The notes below the pieces were generated by a model. The model did not search any database and had not been told where the DNA came from. It was given only the letters and a program-made list of their open reading frames with translations. From Roseburia sp. (lineage in GTDB: Bacteria; Bacillota_A; Clostridia; Lachnospirales; Lachnospiraceae): 26,667 nucleotides of DNA. The DNA is taken from NCBI GenBank assembly GCA_019411365.1, contig DXQT01000038.1:1-26667 (forward strand). The letters are read 5' to 3'. Each line of letters begins with the position of its first letter. Positions within the stretch are counted from its first letter, which is position 1. The position numbers and the translations under genes are program-made. Below, piece after piece: positions 14,701 to 22,260 of the stretch.

Positions 14701-15429
14701 ATGGAAAGAAAAGGACTCAGTGGAAGCGCATTAAAAATAATCGCGATCGTAACAATGCTGATCGATCATATTGCGGCAACCGTGATCATTCGTATATTAA
14801 AATTCGGAGGCTATAATGACGGCCTTTATCAGCTGTATCGTGTGATGCGGAATATCGGAAGAATTGCGTTTCCGATATTCTGTTTTCTTCTGGTAGAAGG
14901 ATTTATGCATACAAGAGACCGGGAAAAATATGCACTGCGTCTGGGATGTTTTGCGGCAGTATCTGAGATCCCGTTTGATCTGGCATTCAACGGAAAAGTT
15001 TTGGAAGTCGGATATCAGAATGTGTTTTTTACATTATTGCTGGGTCTGCTTACCATGATGGCGTATGATGCGGTGATGAACCAGAGCCGCTGGAGTGTCT
15101 GGAAGCGGACGGCATTATCTACGATTGCGATCCTTGCCGGAATGTTTGCGGCAGAGTTTTTATCAACGGATTACGGCGCACTCGGAGTTCTCTGCATTAT
15201 GGTATTTTACCTGTTCCGGAGAAGCAGAATACAGCAGGTCGTGTTTGGATGTCTGGCATTTGTATGGTGGGAATGGGCAGCAGTGTTTGCATTCGTTCCA
15301 ATCTTTTATTACAATGGAAAACGTGGCTTTGGAATGAAATATTTCTTTTACGCATTTTATCCGGTGCATCTGCTGATCCTGTATCTGATCGTATATAAAA
15401 TGGGATATGGATCCGTGCCTGCAATATAG
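14701..15429 (+). CDS. TraX-family membrane protein
   Basis: The 242-residue protein has about seven predicted membrane helices and the TraX family hallmarks: ALKIIAIVTMLIDHIAA at the N-terminus, GRIAFPIFCFLLVEGF, and a C-terminal FYPVHLLILYL. TraX acetylates F-pilin in E. coli. Chromosomal copies in Firmicutes are thought to be membrane acyltransferases acting on unknown cell-surface substrates, so the conjugation name should not be taken literally. ATG 14701 has AGGGGA at 7 nt and is preferred over an in-frame TTG at 14680. It lies 37 nt after the pyrF terminator and is closed by its own very strong hairpin, so it is probably a single-gene unit. Confidence 0.85.
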   Translation: MERKGLSGSALKIIAIVTMLIDHIAATVIIRILKFGGYNDGLYQLYRVMRNIGRIAFPIFCFLLVEGFMHTRDREKYALRLGCFAAVSEIPFDLAFNGKVLEVGYQNVFFTLLLGLLTMMAYDAVMNQSRWSVWKRTALSTIAILAGMFAAEFLSTDYGALGVLCIMVFYLFRRSRIQQVVFGCLAFVWWEWAAVFAFVPIFYYNGKRGFGMKYFFYAFYPVHLLILYLIVYKMGYGSVPAI

Positions 15430-15455
15430 TGAATGCTCATTGGACCGGTATATGG

Positions 15456-15501
15456 AAAAGGACTTTAGAAAACGGAGGAGATGTTTTCTAAAGTCCTTTT
15501 T
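15456..15501. terminator. Strong terminator after the TraX-like gene
   Basis: An 18-bp perfect stem (15456-15473 with 15483-15500) around a 9-nt loop, with an A-run on the left and T-run on the right, likely active in both directions. Confidence 0.85.
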
Positions 15502-15510
15502 ATATGTAAA

Positions 15511-15541
15511 CCTGCCGGAAAATCTGGCAGGATTGTTTTTT
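15511..15541 (+). terminator. Second terminator hairpin
   Basis: CCTGCC (15511-15516) pairs with GGCAGG (15526-15531), followed by ATTG and six T. It lies ten bases after the previous terminator and gives a backup stop. Confidence 0.6.
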
Positions 15542-15792
15542 GACGGAACTGACAGAACCCCAACCACCGAGTCGAAATTCAACAGCTCCTTTTGATGTTA
15601 TTAATGATACAGAATAATTGTGACCATTTCTTGACTGGAAAATGAAGGAAATCTTAAAAACAGATGAGAAATTCATAAAGTCGCATAGGCGGGAAGGGGG
15701 AAATGAGGTATAATGTGCGTAAAAGTGGTTAACACAGGGCAGGAAATTTTGTCAGTGAAATCTACTGTGGAATTTTATAATGGAGAAAATTT

Positions 15793-16713
15793 ATGAAAGA
15801 GTATCTGGAAAATGTGCGGTGCGTGGCACCGTTGATCCATAATATAACAAACTATGTGACAGCAAATGATGTTGCAAATGTCCTTTTGGCATGTGGGGCA
15901 AGTCCGATCATGGCAGATGAGGAGGCAGAGGTAGAAGAAATCACGGCACACTGCATGGGGTTAAATCTAAATCTTGGAACGCTAAATCAAAAGAAAATCC
16001 CTGCAATGCAAAAAGCGGGGAAAATGGCAAATAAACTTGGACATGTTGTGGTGTTAGACCCGGTTGGAGTCGGTGCAAGCAGTTTCCGGAAACAGACGGC
16101 GGAGCAGCTTTTAAAGGAAGTACGGTTTGATGCGATCCGGGGAAATATTTCAGAGATCAAAACCTTGGCATCTTTGTGTGGAACACAGGAAAAAAATAGT
16201 GGAAATATGGCAGTGTCAGATACAATGGATGTGGAAAAAATTACTGATAAATCAGATCATTGTGGAAAAATTACAGGTATAGATGGTTCTGGAAGAGGCG
16301 TGGACGCAGATAATGCAGATACAGTGACAGAGGAAAATTTAGCACAGCATATTAGTAATGCAAAAATGCTGTCAAAGAAACTGCAGACGATCGTTGCCAT
16401 CACCGGAGCCATAGATCTGGTCACGGATGGCAGCAGTTGTTATGTGATTCGAAATGGTAATCCGCAGATGGGGCATGTGACCGGGGCAGGATGTCAGCTG
16501 TCCGGTATTTTAACCGCATTTCTTGCTGCGAATCCGGAAAATAAGTTACAGGCAGCGGCGGCAGCAGTCTGCATGATGGGATATGCCGGGGAGCTTGCGG
16601 CGGAGAAAAGCGGACAGTCGGGCAGCGGAACTTACCGTGTGAGCCTGATGGATGCAGTGTCGTGTATGGATGGAGATATATTAGAGAGAGGAGCACGTTA
16701 TGAGATTCGATAG
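15793..16713 (+). CDS. thiM: Hydroxyethylthiazole kinase with an inserted segment
   Basis: ThiM phosphorylates the thiazole moiety of thiamine for salvage. Characteristic motifs are PLIHNITNYVT (about 13-23), GASPIMA, VLDPVGVGAS (about 87-96), IRGNISEI (about 115-122), and GHVTGAGCQLSG near the C-terminus with the conserved Gly-Ala-Gly-Cys. At 306 residues it is about 30 longer than usual. The excess lies between GNISEIKTLA and RGVDAD (about 130-165) and is made of degenerate ten-residue repeats (EKITDKSDHC, GKITGIDGSG). The insertion falls in a surface loop and need not inactivate the trimer. GGAG precedes the ATG at 7 nt. The 3' end overlaps thiE by 14 nt, so the two are coupled. Confidence 0.93.
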   Translation: MKEYLENVRCVAPLIHNITNYVTANDVANVLLACGASPIMADEEAEVEEITAHCMGLNLNLGTLNQKKIPAMQKAGKMANKLGHVVVLDPVGVGASSFRKQTAEQLLKEVRFDAIRGNISEIKTLASLCGTQEKNSGNMAVSDTMDVEKITDKSDHCGKITGIDGSGRGVDADNADTVTEENLAQHISNAKMLSKKLQTIVAITGAIDLVTDGSSCYVIRNGNPQMGHVTGAGCQLSGILTAFLAANPENKLQAAAAAVCMMGYAGELAAEKSGQSGSGTYRVSLMDAVSCMDGDILERGARYEIR

Positions 16714-17338
16714 AAAACAGTTATTATTATATGGGGTAACAGACAGAAGCTGGTTAAATGGTCAGACATTATATGAGCAGGTCAGACAGGCGTTGGAGGG
16801 CGGTGTGTCCTTTTTACAGCTTCGCGAGAAAAATCTTTCGGAGCAGGCATTTTTAGAGGAGGCAAAAGAGATACAAAAACTGTGCAGGGAGTACAAGGTG
16901 CCGTTTATCATTAATGACAACGTGGATCTTGCATTGGAGATTGATGCGGACGGTGTGCATGTCGGACAGGATGATATGGAGGCAGGGGAAGTGCGAAAAA
17001 GACTTGGAGAGGATAAGATCATCGGAGTTTCGGCACACTCGGTGGAGGAAGCGCTGCGCGCTGAAAAATGCGGGGCGACTTACCTTGGCTCCGGTGCTGT
17101 GTTTGGAAGCGGCACGAAAAAAGATGTGGGAACGTTAGATCATGAGGTGTTAAAAGAAATCTGTGCAGCAGTACAGATCCCCGTGGTTGCGATCGGCGGG
17201 ATCAGCCGGGACAACATTTTACAGTTAAAGGGAACGGGGATTGACGGCGTGGCTGTGATCAGCGCTATCTTTGCGCAGAAGGATATCAGGGCAGCTGCAC
17301 AGGAACTGAGGAAGTTGTCCGAGGAAGTGTGCAGGTAA
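16700..17338 (+). CDS. thiE: Thiamine-phosphate synthase
   Basis: ThiE joins HMP pyrophosphate and thiazole phosphate to give thiamine monophosphate, downstream of ThiM. The 212-residue TIM barrel contains LQLREKN (about 34-40), FIINDNVDLA (about 72-81), DGVHVGQDD, GVSAHS, GSGAVFGSGTKKD (phosphate loop) and VVAIGGI. All are family signatures. The ATG lies within thiM, preceded by GAGAGGAG. Neither thiC nor thiD is in the window, so this locus looks like thiazole salvage and condensation rather than full synthesis. The HAD gene 100 nt downstream may be in the same transcript. Confidence 0.95.
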   Translation: MRFDRKQLLLYGVTDRSWLNGQTLYEQVRQALEGGVSFLQLREKNLSEQAFLEEAKEIQKLCREYKVPFIINDNVDLALEIDADGVHVGQDDMEAGEVRKRLGEDKIIGVSAHSVEEALRAEKCGATYLGSGAVFGSGTKKDVGTLDHEVLKEICAAVQIPVVAIGGISRDNILQLKGTGIDGVAVISAIFAQKDIRAAAQELRKLSEEVCR

Positions 17339-17343
17339 GTCAA

Positions 17344-17402
17344 AATGCATGAACCTGGCATTAATGGTAAATAAATTTTTGAGATGCATGAGTCTGACAT
17401 TG
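17344..17402. repeat. Pair of imperfect 18-bp direct repeats
   Basis: ATGCATGAACCTGGCATT (17344-17361) and ATGCATGAGTCTGACATT (17385-17402) are 14/18 identical, 41 bp apart, between thiE and the HAD gene. Function is unknown; it may be a local duplication. Confidence 0.5.
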
Positions 17403-17441
17403 AAGAAAAGCAAAACTACAAATGCAAGAATAGGGATGAAT

Positions 17442-18098
17442 ATGAAAACAGAGCTGATACAGGGCGCAATTTTTGATATGGACGGAACACTGCTTGATTC
17501 CATGCCGGTCTGGGAACACGCCAGCGAGCGGTATCTGCAGAACAAAGGAATTGAGGTGCGGGAAAAACTTTCGGAGATTTTGTTTTCCATGAGCATGCAA
17601 AAGGGTGCGGAATACGTGAAAGAAAATTACCACCTCACGGAATCGACGGATGAGATCGTGACCGGTGTAAATAATATCGTTTATACTGCGTATGAAAAAG
17701 AGGTACAGCCCAAAGAGGGCGTGAGGGAGTTTTTGGATAAACTGCAGGCAGAAGGAATAAAAATGGTCGTGGCAACCTCGACAGACCGCCCTATGGTGGA
17801 GGCAGCATTAAAGCGCACAGGCCTGCTTTCTTATTTTGAACGGATATTTACCTGCACGGAAATCGGCAAAGGAAAAGTGGAGCCGGACATTTATCATGCG
17901 GCTTCTGATTTCCTTGGAACAAAACCGGAACACACGCTGGTGTTTGAAGATGCACTTTATGCGATCGGGACGGCGAAAAAAGCCGGGTTTGTGACGGTTG
18001 GTATTTATGATGCGGCAAGTGAAAAGGAACAGGACAAGATCAGGGAGCAGGCAGATATTTATCTGGAAGCGTTTGCGGAAGCTGTGGGAAGAATATGA
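17442..18098 (+). CDS. HAD-superfamily phosphatase (subfamily IA, PGM-like)
   Basis: The 218-residue protein has the four HAD motifs: DMDGTLLDS (motif I, two catalytic Asp), VVATSTDRP (motif II), GKGKVEPDIY (motif III Lys) and LVFEDALYAIGTAKKAG (motif IV). A helical cap between motifs I and II is as in beta-phosphoglucomutase and nucleotidase-like enzymes. The substrate is undetermined. Placement after thiM-thiE allows a role such as dephosphorylating thiamine monophosphate or an HMP/thiazole phosphate, but this is inference from context. The frame is open back to 17349; ATG 17442 was chosen because AGGGATG sits just upstream and residues before it look non-coding. Confidence 0.85.
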   Translation: MKTELIQGAIFDMDGTLLDSMPVWEHASERYLQNKGIEVREKLSEILFSMSMQKGAEYVKENYHLTESTDEIVTGVNNIVYTAYEKEVQPKEGVREFLDKLQAEGIKMVVATSTDRPMVEAALKRTGLLSYFERIFTCTEIGKGKVEPDIYHAASDFLGTKPEHTLVFEDALYAIGTAKKAGFVTVGIYDAASEKEQDKIREQADIYLEAFAEAVGRI

Positions 18099-18135
18099 AA
18101 AATAAATGATAACCCAAAATCTCATTTACATGGAA

Positions 18136-18164
18136 TTTACAAACTTTTCATGGCGTCGTATAAA
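18136..18164 (+). promoter_or_regulatory. Promoter of the GNAT gene
   Basis: TTTACA (18136-18141) and TATAAA (18159-18164) are separated by exactly 17 bp. The predicted 5' UTR is about 105 nt and holds two hairpins. Confidence 0.6.
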
Positions 18165-18198
18165 AATCTGTGCTATGATAAATAATGTTGAGGTATCA

Positions 18199-18251
18199 GT
18201 GTGAAAAATAAGATTTTTCACACGCAAGATTTGTGCTTACGCACAAACTTG
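18199..18251 (+). promoter_or_regulatory. Tandem hairpins in the GNAT 5' UTR
   Basis: The first hairpin is a perfect 11-bp stem GTGTGAAAAAT/ATTTTTCACAC (18199-18209/18213-18223) with a 3-nt loop. The second, one base later, pairs CAAG-TTTGTGC (one bulged A) with GCACAAA-CTTG (18225-18236/18241-18251) around TTAC. There is no clear T-run after either. They end 24 nt before the ATG and could affect translation or RNA stability. Confidence 0.6.
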
Positions 18252-18275
18252 AGATGCGCAAAAATGGGGATTATT

Positions 18276-18776
18276 ATGATTCGTAAAGCAGAGTTAAAAG
18301 ACATTCCGGCAGTGATGGACATTTACAACGATGCCATTTTACATACAACAGCAACATTTGATACGGAAATCAAGGATTACGAGGATCGTCTGGCGTGGTT
18401 TCAGGCACACACAGGCCAGCATGTGATCTTTGTATATGAAGAGGCAGGCACAGTCGCGGGTTATGCCTCTCTTTCACGTTACAGGGAAAGAAAGGCTTTT
18501 GACCCTGCAGTTGAGATCTCTATTTATATTCATGCGGGTTATCGAGGGCGTGGCATTGGCCGCAGTCTCATGGAGAAAACATTGCAATATGCCAAAGAGT
18601 GCCCGCAGATCGGAACAGTTGTTTCACTGATTACCAGTGAAAATGAAGTCAGTATCCGTCTGCATGAACGCTTTGGTTTTTCTTACTGTGGTCAGATCAG
18701 ACAGGCAGGCGTTAAGTTTGGCAGGAAACTGGGCTTAAACGCATATCAGATCATTTATGACAGAGAAATTGAATAG
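18276..18776 (+). CDS. GNAT acetyltransferase (phosphinothricin acetyltransferase-like)
   Basis: A 166-residue GNAT enzyme that should transfer an acetyl group from acetyl-CoA to a small amine. The start MIRKAELKDIPAVMDIYNDAI and the ISIYIHAGYRGRGIGRSLM stretch (acetyl-CoA loop RGRGIG) match the Pat/MnaT subgroup, which acetylates methionine sulfone/sulfoximine or phosphinothricin-like amino acids. SENEVSIRLHERFGF is the usual C-terminal motif. Resistance in the clinical sense is not implied. ATG 18276 (GGGGA at 6 nt) is preferred over upstream in-frame starts because those would translate the 5' UTR hairpins. Length agrees with the family. Confidence 0.88.
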   Translation: MIRKAELKDIPAVMDIYNDAILHTTATFDTEIKDYEDRLAWFQAHTGQHVIFVYEEAGTVAGYASLSRYRERKAFDPAVEISIYIHAGYRGRGIGRSLMEKTLQYAKECPQIGTVVSLITSENEVSIRLHERFGFSYCGQIRQAGVKFGRKLGLNAYQIIYDREIE

Positions 18777-18854
18777 AAAGATTCCCGGAAAAATGTAATG
18801 TGCAAAAATCTGGCATGATACATGGCAGTATCCCGGGAAATTGAGGAAAATGCC

Positions 18855-19796
18855 ATGATAAGATATTTTAAGACGGATAATCAGCGGATCCAGGAAGAGG
18901 AAAAGATCGGGGACGGCGTATGGGTGCAGATGCTCCAGCCGACGCATCAGGAATGTGCCGAGATTGCAGAAGTATTGAATGTAGATATCGAAGATATCCA
19001 GGCCGCACTCGATGAGGAGGAGAGCTCCCGTATCGAACTTCAGGATGGTTATACTTTGATTTTAGTCGATATTCCAACGGTTGAGATACGTCATGAAAAA
19101 CAGAGTTACACGACAATTCCGCTCGGTATCATTTTAACGCAGGATGTGATCGTGACAGTCTGTACCGATGATACACCGGTATTGCAGAACTTTGTCAACA
19201 ACCGTGTGAAAGAGTTCAGCACGAAGAAAAAAATGCGTTTTGTATATCAGATTTTGTTCCGCACGGCGACAAACTATCAGATGAACCTGCGTGTCATCGA
19301 TAAGAAAAGAACGGAGATCGAGGAGCGGATCGGCAAAAATACAGAGGATATCGATCTGATCGACCTTCACGAATTAGAGTCTACGTTGGTCTACTTTGCG
19401 ACATCCCTGCGTGCAAATGGCGTGGTCTTAGACCGACTGACCAGGTATAAGCGCTTAGAGCAGTACCCGGAGGACAAGGAACTGCTAGGTGATGTTATTG
19501 TCGAGAACCGGCAGGCAATCGAGATGACATCCATTTACCGTGATATTATCAATGGTACCAGAGAATTGATGTCATCTGTCATTGATAACCGTCTGAATAA
19601 TGTCATGAAATACCTGACATCCATCACGATCGTCATGGCAATCCCGACTGTTATTTCCGGTATCTATGGAATGAATGTCAATGAAAAATGGATGCCGTTT
19701 GCAAATACACCGCACGGATTTCTGATCATCTGTGTTCTGACACTGCTGATTTGCATTGTGACGATGCTGGTGCTTCGGAAGAAGAAGATGTTGTAA
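18855..19796 (+). CDS. corA: CorA-family magnesium/divalent cation channel
   Basis: A 313-residue CorA-type protein that forms a pentameric Mg2+ (or Co2+/Ni2+) channel in the cytoplasmic membrane. A long cytoplasmic N-terminal domain (1-240) ends in the stalk helix. TM1 spans about 251-272 and ends in the signature YGMNVN. TM2 spans about 286-306, followed by a basic RKKKML tail. Acidic DEEES at about 55-60 and DLIDLHELE are typical of the regulatory domain. The ATG at 18855 has GAGG at 8 nt and is preferred over the in-frame ATG at 18822. A loose dyad TTCCCGG...CCGGGAA lies upstream; no M-box was recognised. A perfect terminator follows immediately. Confidence 0.9.
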   Translation: MIRYFKTDNQRIQEEEKIGDGVWVQMLQPTHQECAEIAEVLNVDIEDIQAALDEEESSRIELQDGYTLILVDIPTVEIRHEKQSYTTIPLGIILTQDVIVTVCTDDTPVLQNFVNNRVKEFSTKKKMRFVYQILFRTATNYQMNLRVIDKKRTEIEERIGKNTEDIDLIDLHELESTLVYFATSLRANGVVLDRLTRYKRLEQYPEDKELLGDVIVENRQAIEMTSIYRDIINGTRELMSSVIDNRLNNVMKYLTSITIVMAIPTVISGIYGMNVNEKWMPFANTPHGFLIICVLTLLICIVTMLVLRKKKML

Positions 19797-19802
19797 AAAG
19801 TT

Positions 19803-19850
19803 AAGGAGTTCTGCATCAACAACTTTTGTTGATGCAGAACTCCTTTTTTT
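19803..19850. terminator. Very strong bidirectional terminator
   Basis: A perfect 20-bp stem (19803-19822 with 19826-19845) around a 3-nt loop, then seven T. An A-run precedes the left arm, so it also serves the minus-strand methyltransferase transcript. Confidence 0.92.
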
Positions 19851-19881
19851 GAGAAAGTTATATAAAAAATCAGGGTAGTCT

Positions 19882-20742
19882 TTATTTCCCCTCAAACCGT
19901 CCGCTTGCCCCGCAAGGCAGCACCAGTCCATTGGAGGACACCGGCAGTCCAATCTCATCTGCGGTGACGGTTCCGTCATATTTTTCTAACGCAGTGGCGA
20001 TCATATAGCGCAGCACTGCAGGCTGAAGTCCCGTTGTGTAAGAATTTACAAGGAAAAACAGAGGCTTGTCTGTCAGCAGCTGGGCGCAGAGTTTGATCAG
20101 CGGATAAACGGATTCCTCGATTTTCCAGATCTCACCTTTAGGGCCTCTTCCGTAGGAAGGCGGGTCCATGATGATCGCGTCGTAGTGATTGCCGCGGCGG
20201 ATCTCACGCTCCACGAATTTGACACAGTCATCTACGATCCAGCGGATCGGCGCATCCGAGAGACCGGAGGATGCAGCGTTTTCTTTTGCCCAGGTGACCA
20301 TACCTTTTGAGGCATCCACATGTGTGACCGAAGCTCCGGCAGCGGCAGCGGCAAGTGTGGCACCGCCCGTGTAGGCGAACAGATTTAAGACTTTGACCGG
20401 GCGTTTTGCGGAGCGGATCTTATCGGAAAACCAGTCCCAGTTTACCGCCTGCTCCGGGAAAAGTCCGGTGTGTTTAAAACTGAACGGTTTCAGCTGGAAT
20501 GTCAGGGAACCGTAATGGATACTCCACTGCTCCGGCAGATCAAAAAACTCCCACTCACCGCCGCCTTTTTTGCTGCGATGATAGTGAGCGTTCATGTGTT
20601 TCCAGCCTTTTTCTTTTTTGGGCGTATCCCAGATGACCTGCGGGTCCGGGCGAACAAGCGTATAATTACCCCAGCGCTCTAACTTTTCGCCACAGGAGCA
20701 GTCTATTACTTCATAATCTTTCCAGTTATTTGCAATCCACAT
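19882..20742 (-). CDS. Class I SAM-dependent methyltransferase (RlmI/RlmK-like)
   Basis: The 286-residue protein has an N-terminal beta-rich region (about 1-100) and a Rossmann methyltransferase domain. VLNLFAYTGGATLAAA is motif I for SAM binding, THVDASKGMVTWAKENA the motif II/post I part, and DAIIMDPPSYGRG the catalytic motif IV (DPPxY). This arrangement is that of rRNA cytosine-C5 methyltransferases such as RlmI, but the PUA domain of RlmI is not obvious, so the target base is unknown. AAAGG precedes the ATG at about 9 nt. It follows trkH on the same strand by 72 nt and may be co-transcribed. Confidence 0.88.
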   Translation of the reverse strand: MWIANNWKDYEVIDCSCGEKLERWGNYTLVRPDPQVIWDTPKKEKGWKHMNAHYHRSKKGGGEWEFFDLPEQWSIHYGSLTFQLKPFSFKHTGLFPEQAVNWDWFSDKIRSAKRPVKVLNLFAYTGGATLAAAAAGASVTHVDASKGMVTWAKENAASSGLSDAPIRWIVDDCVKFVEREIRRGNHYDAIIMDPPSYGRGPKGEIWKIEESVYPLIKLCAQLLTDKPLFFLVNSYTTGLQPAVLRYMIATALEKYDGTVTADEIGLPVSSNGLVLPCGASGRFEGK

Positions 20743-20814
20743 AAATAAATCCTTTCATAGTCATTTTGTGATTCTGTTATTCATGACGATCGAATATCTG
20801 TATCACATATCCGA

Positions 20815-22254
20815 TTATTTGCGTTTCCAGGTTGATGGCATTAAAAGAATCATCATCGGAAACAGTTCCAGTCTTCCGGCAAGCATGTCAAACATCAGAA
20901 CGAATTTGGAAAACGGAGAAAAAATTGAAAAATTCTGTGTCGGACCGACGAGATTTAACCCGGGGCCGATATTATTTAACACCGTGACAACGGAAGTAAA
21001 ATTCGTTGAAAAATCAAACTCATCCACACTGATCAGGAGCATAGAAGTCAGCAGCAGTACAAAATAAACGACCAGAAATACGTTCGCGGAACGTAAGGTT
21101 TCGTGATCGACCGGATGTCCGTCCATACGGATCTTTTTTACCTGACGCGGATGGATGATCAGTGAAAGTTCCTTACGGATCGTTTTCAGTAAGATCAGGA
21201 TACGGGAAACTTTTATACCGCCGCTTGTGCTTCCAGCACAGGCACCGATAAACATTAGTGTTACCAACAGAGTTTTAGATAAAGCAGGCCAGAGATCAAA
21301 GTCTGTGGTCGCATATCCGGTCGTTGTGATAATGGAGCCAACCTGAAAAAATGCATGGCGCAGAGTCTCGCTGAACGTCGGATACAAGGACCGGACATTC
21401 CATGTGATGACAGCCACCGATCCGAAGATGATCGCGAGATACCAGCGGACTTCTTCAATTTTAAAGAGCTCTTTTATTTTGCCTGTCAGTATATAAAAAT
21501 AGGCAGTATAATTGATACCGCTTAAGATCATGAAAACTGTGATCGTAATCTGGATCGCAGGGGAATAACCGGCAATACTGTCATTTCTGATGCCGAATCC
21601 ACCGGTGCCGACAGTACCAAAGGTAGTCGTCAGCGAATCAAATAACGGCATGCCGAGTGCACGCAAAATCGTCGCTTCACAGATCGTGATGGCAATATAG
21701 ATGCCGTAAAGGATTTTTGCGGTATCTTTCACATGCGGAACCAGCTTGCTCACGGAAGGCCCGGGGCTCTCTGCTTTCATCAGGTTCATCGTGGAGCCGC
21801 CCATCATAGGGAGGATCGCCATAATGAAAACGAACACTCCCATACCGCCGATCCAGTGGGAGAAACTGCGCCAGAACAGGCTGGCTTTTGAGATGCTCTC
21901 CACATCGGTCAGAATACTTGACCCCGTTGTAGTAAAACCGGAGATCGTCTCAAACAGTGCATCCACATAAAACGGAATATCTCCGGTCAGCACAAAAGGA
22001 ATGGCACCGAAAATACTCATGATGATCCAGCTGAGTGCGACAGCTACAAAACCTTCCCTGGTGTAGAGATTTGTAGAACGTGGCTTTTTATGAGTCAGAA
22101 GAACACCGAGTATCAGACATAAAACTGCAACTGCCAGATAGGAGACAGAAGCATGTTCACGGTAGATCAGTCCGACCAGTGCTGGAAGTACCAGAAAGGC
22201 ACTTTCAAATTTTAAAACACAGCCTAAAATATATAAAACGATCGAATAATTCAT
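20815..22254 (-). CDS. trkH: TrkH-family potassium uptake membrane subunit
   Basis: This 479-residue protein is the K+ translocating subunit of a Trk/Ktr system. Four pore loops are recognisable: SGFTTTGSS (about 106-114), GTVGTGGFG, TTTGYATTDF and NNIGPGLN. Each has the selectivity-filter glycine, and about 8-10 helices surround them. GSTSGGIKVSR is a typical family string between pores 3 and 4. The ATG is 6 nt after the trkA stop, with GGAGG overlapping the end of trkA, so the two are translated as a pair, giving the channel and its gating ring. The gene is in the order trkA-trkH. Confidence 0.94.
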   Translation of the reverse strand: MNYSIVLYILGCVLKFESAFLVLPALVGLIYREHASVSYLAVAVLCLILGVLLTHKKPRSTNLYTREGFVAVALSWIIMSIFGAIPFVLTGDIPFYVDALFETISGFTTTGSSILTDVESISKASLFWRSFSHWIGGMGVFVFIMAILPMMGGSTMNLMKAESPGPSVSKLVPHVKDTAKILYGIYIAITICEATILRALGMPLFDSLTTTFGTVGTGGFGIRNDSIAGYSPAIQITITVFMILSGINYTAYFYILTGKIKELFKIEEVRWYLAIIFGSVAVITWNVRSLYPTFSETLRHAFFQVGSIITTTGYATTDFDLWPALSKTLLVTLMFIGACAGSTSGGIKVSRILILLKTIRKELSLIIHPRQVKKIRMDGHPVDHETLRSANVFLVVYFVLLLTSMLLISVDEFDFSTNFTSVVTVLNNIGPGLNLVGPTQNFSIFSPFSKFVLMFDMLAGRLELFPMMILLMPSTWKRK

Positions 22255-22260
22255 TGCCGC

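Larger units (their letters stand above)
15430..15792. other. Intergenic region: two terminators and thiM upstream sequence
   Basis: The 363-bp gap holds two hairpin terminators in its first 110 bp. The rest has no ORF of note. TTGACT (15631-15636) with TTAAAA 17 bp downstream, and an isolated TATAAT (15709-15714) with no good -35, are weak promoter candidates for thiM. A small stem CAGT...ACTG lies in the presumed 5' UTR. The conserved bulges of a TPP riboswitch are not present. Confidence 0.5.

Noticed and set aside
14701..15429. Conjugation gene because of TraX similarity
   Set aside because: No other transfer genes are nearby, and TraX-like membrane proteins are common as stand-alone chromosomal genes in Firmicutes.
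15600..15792. TPP riboswitch upstream of thiM
   Set aside because: Neither the CTGAGA nor the ACCTGAT-type conserved segments of the THI element are present in this stretch.
18777..18854. Mg2+-sensing leader (M-box) before the CorA gene
   Set aside because: Only a 78-nt gap and a loose 7-bp dyad are present, too short and without the conserved M-box elements.
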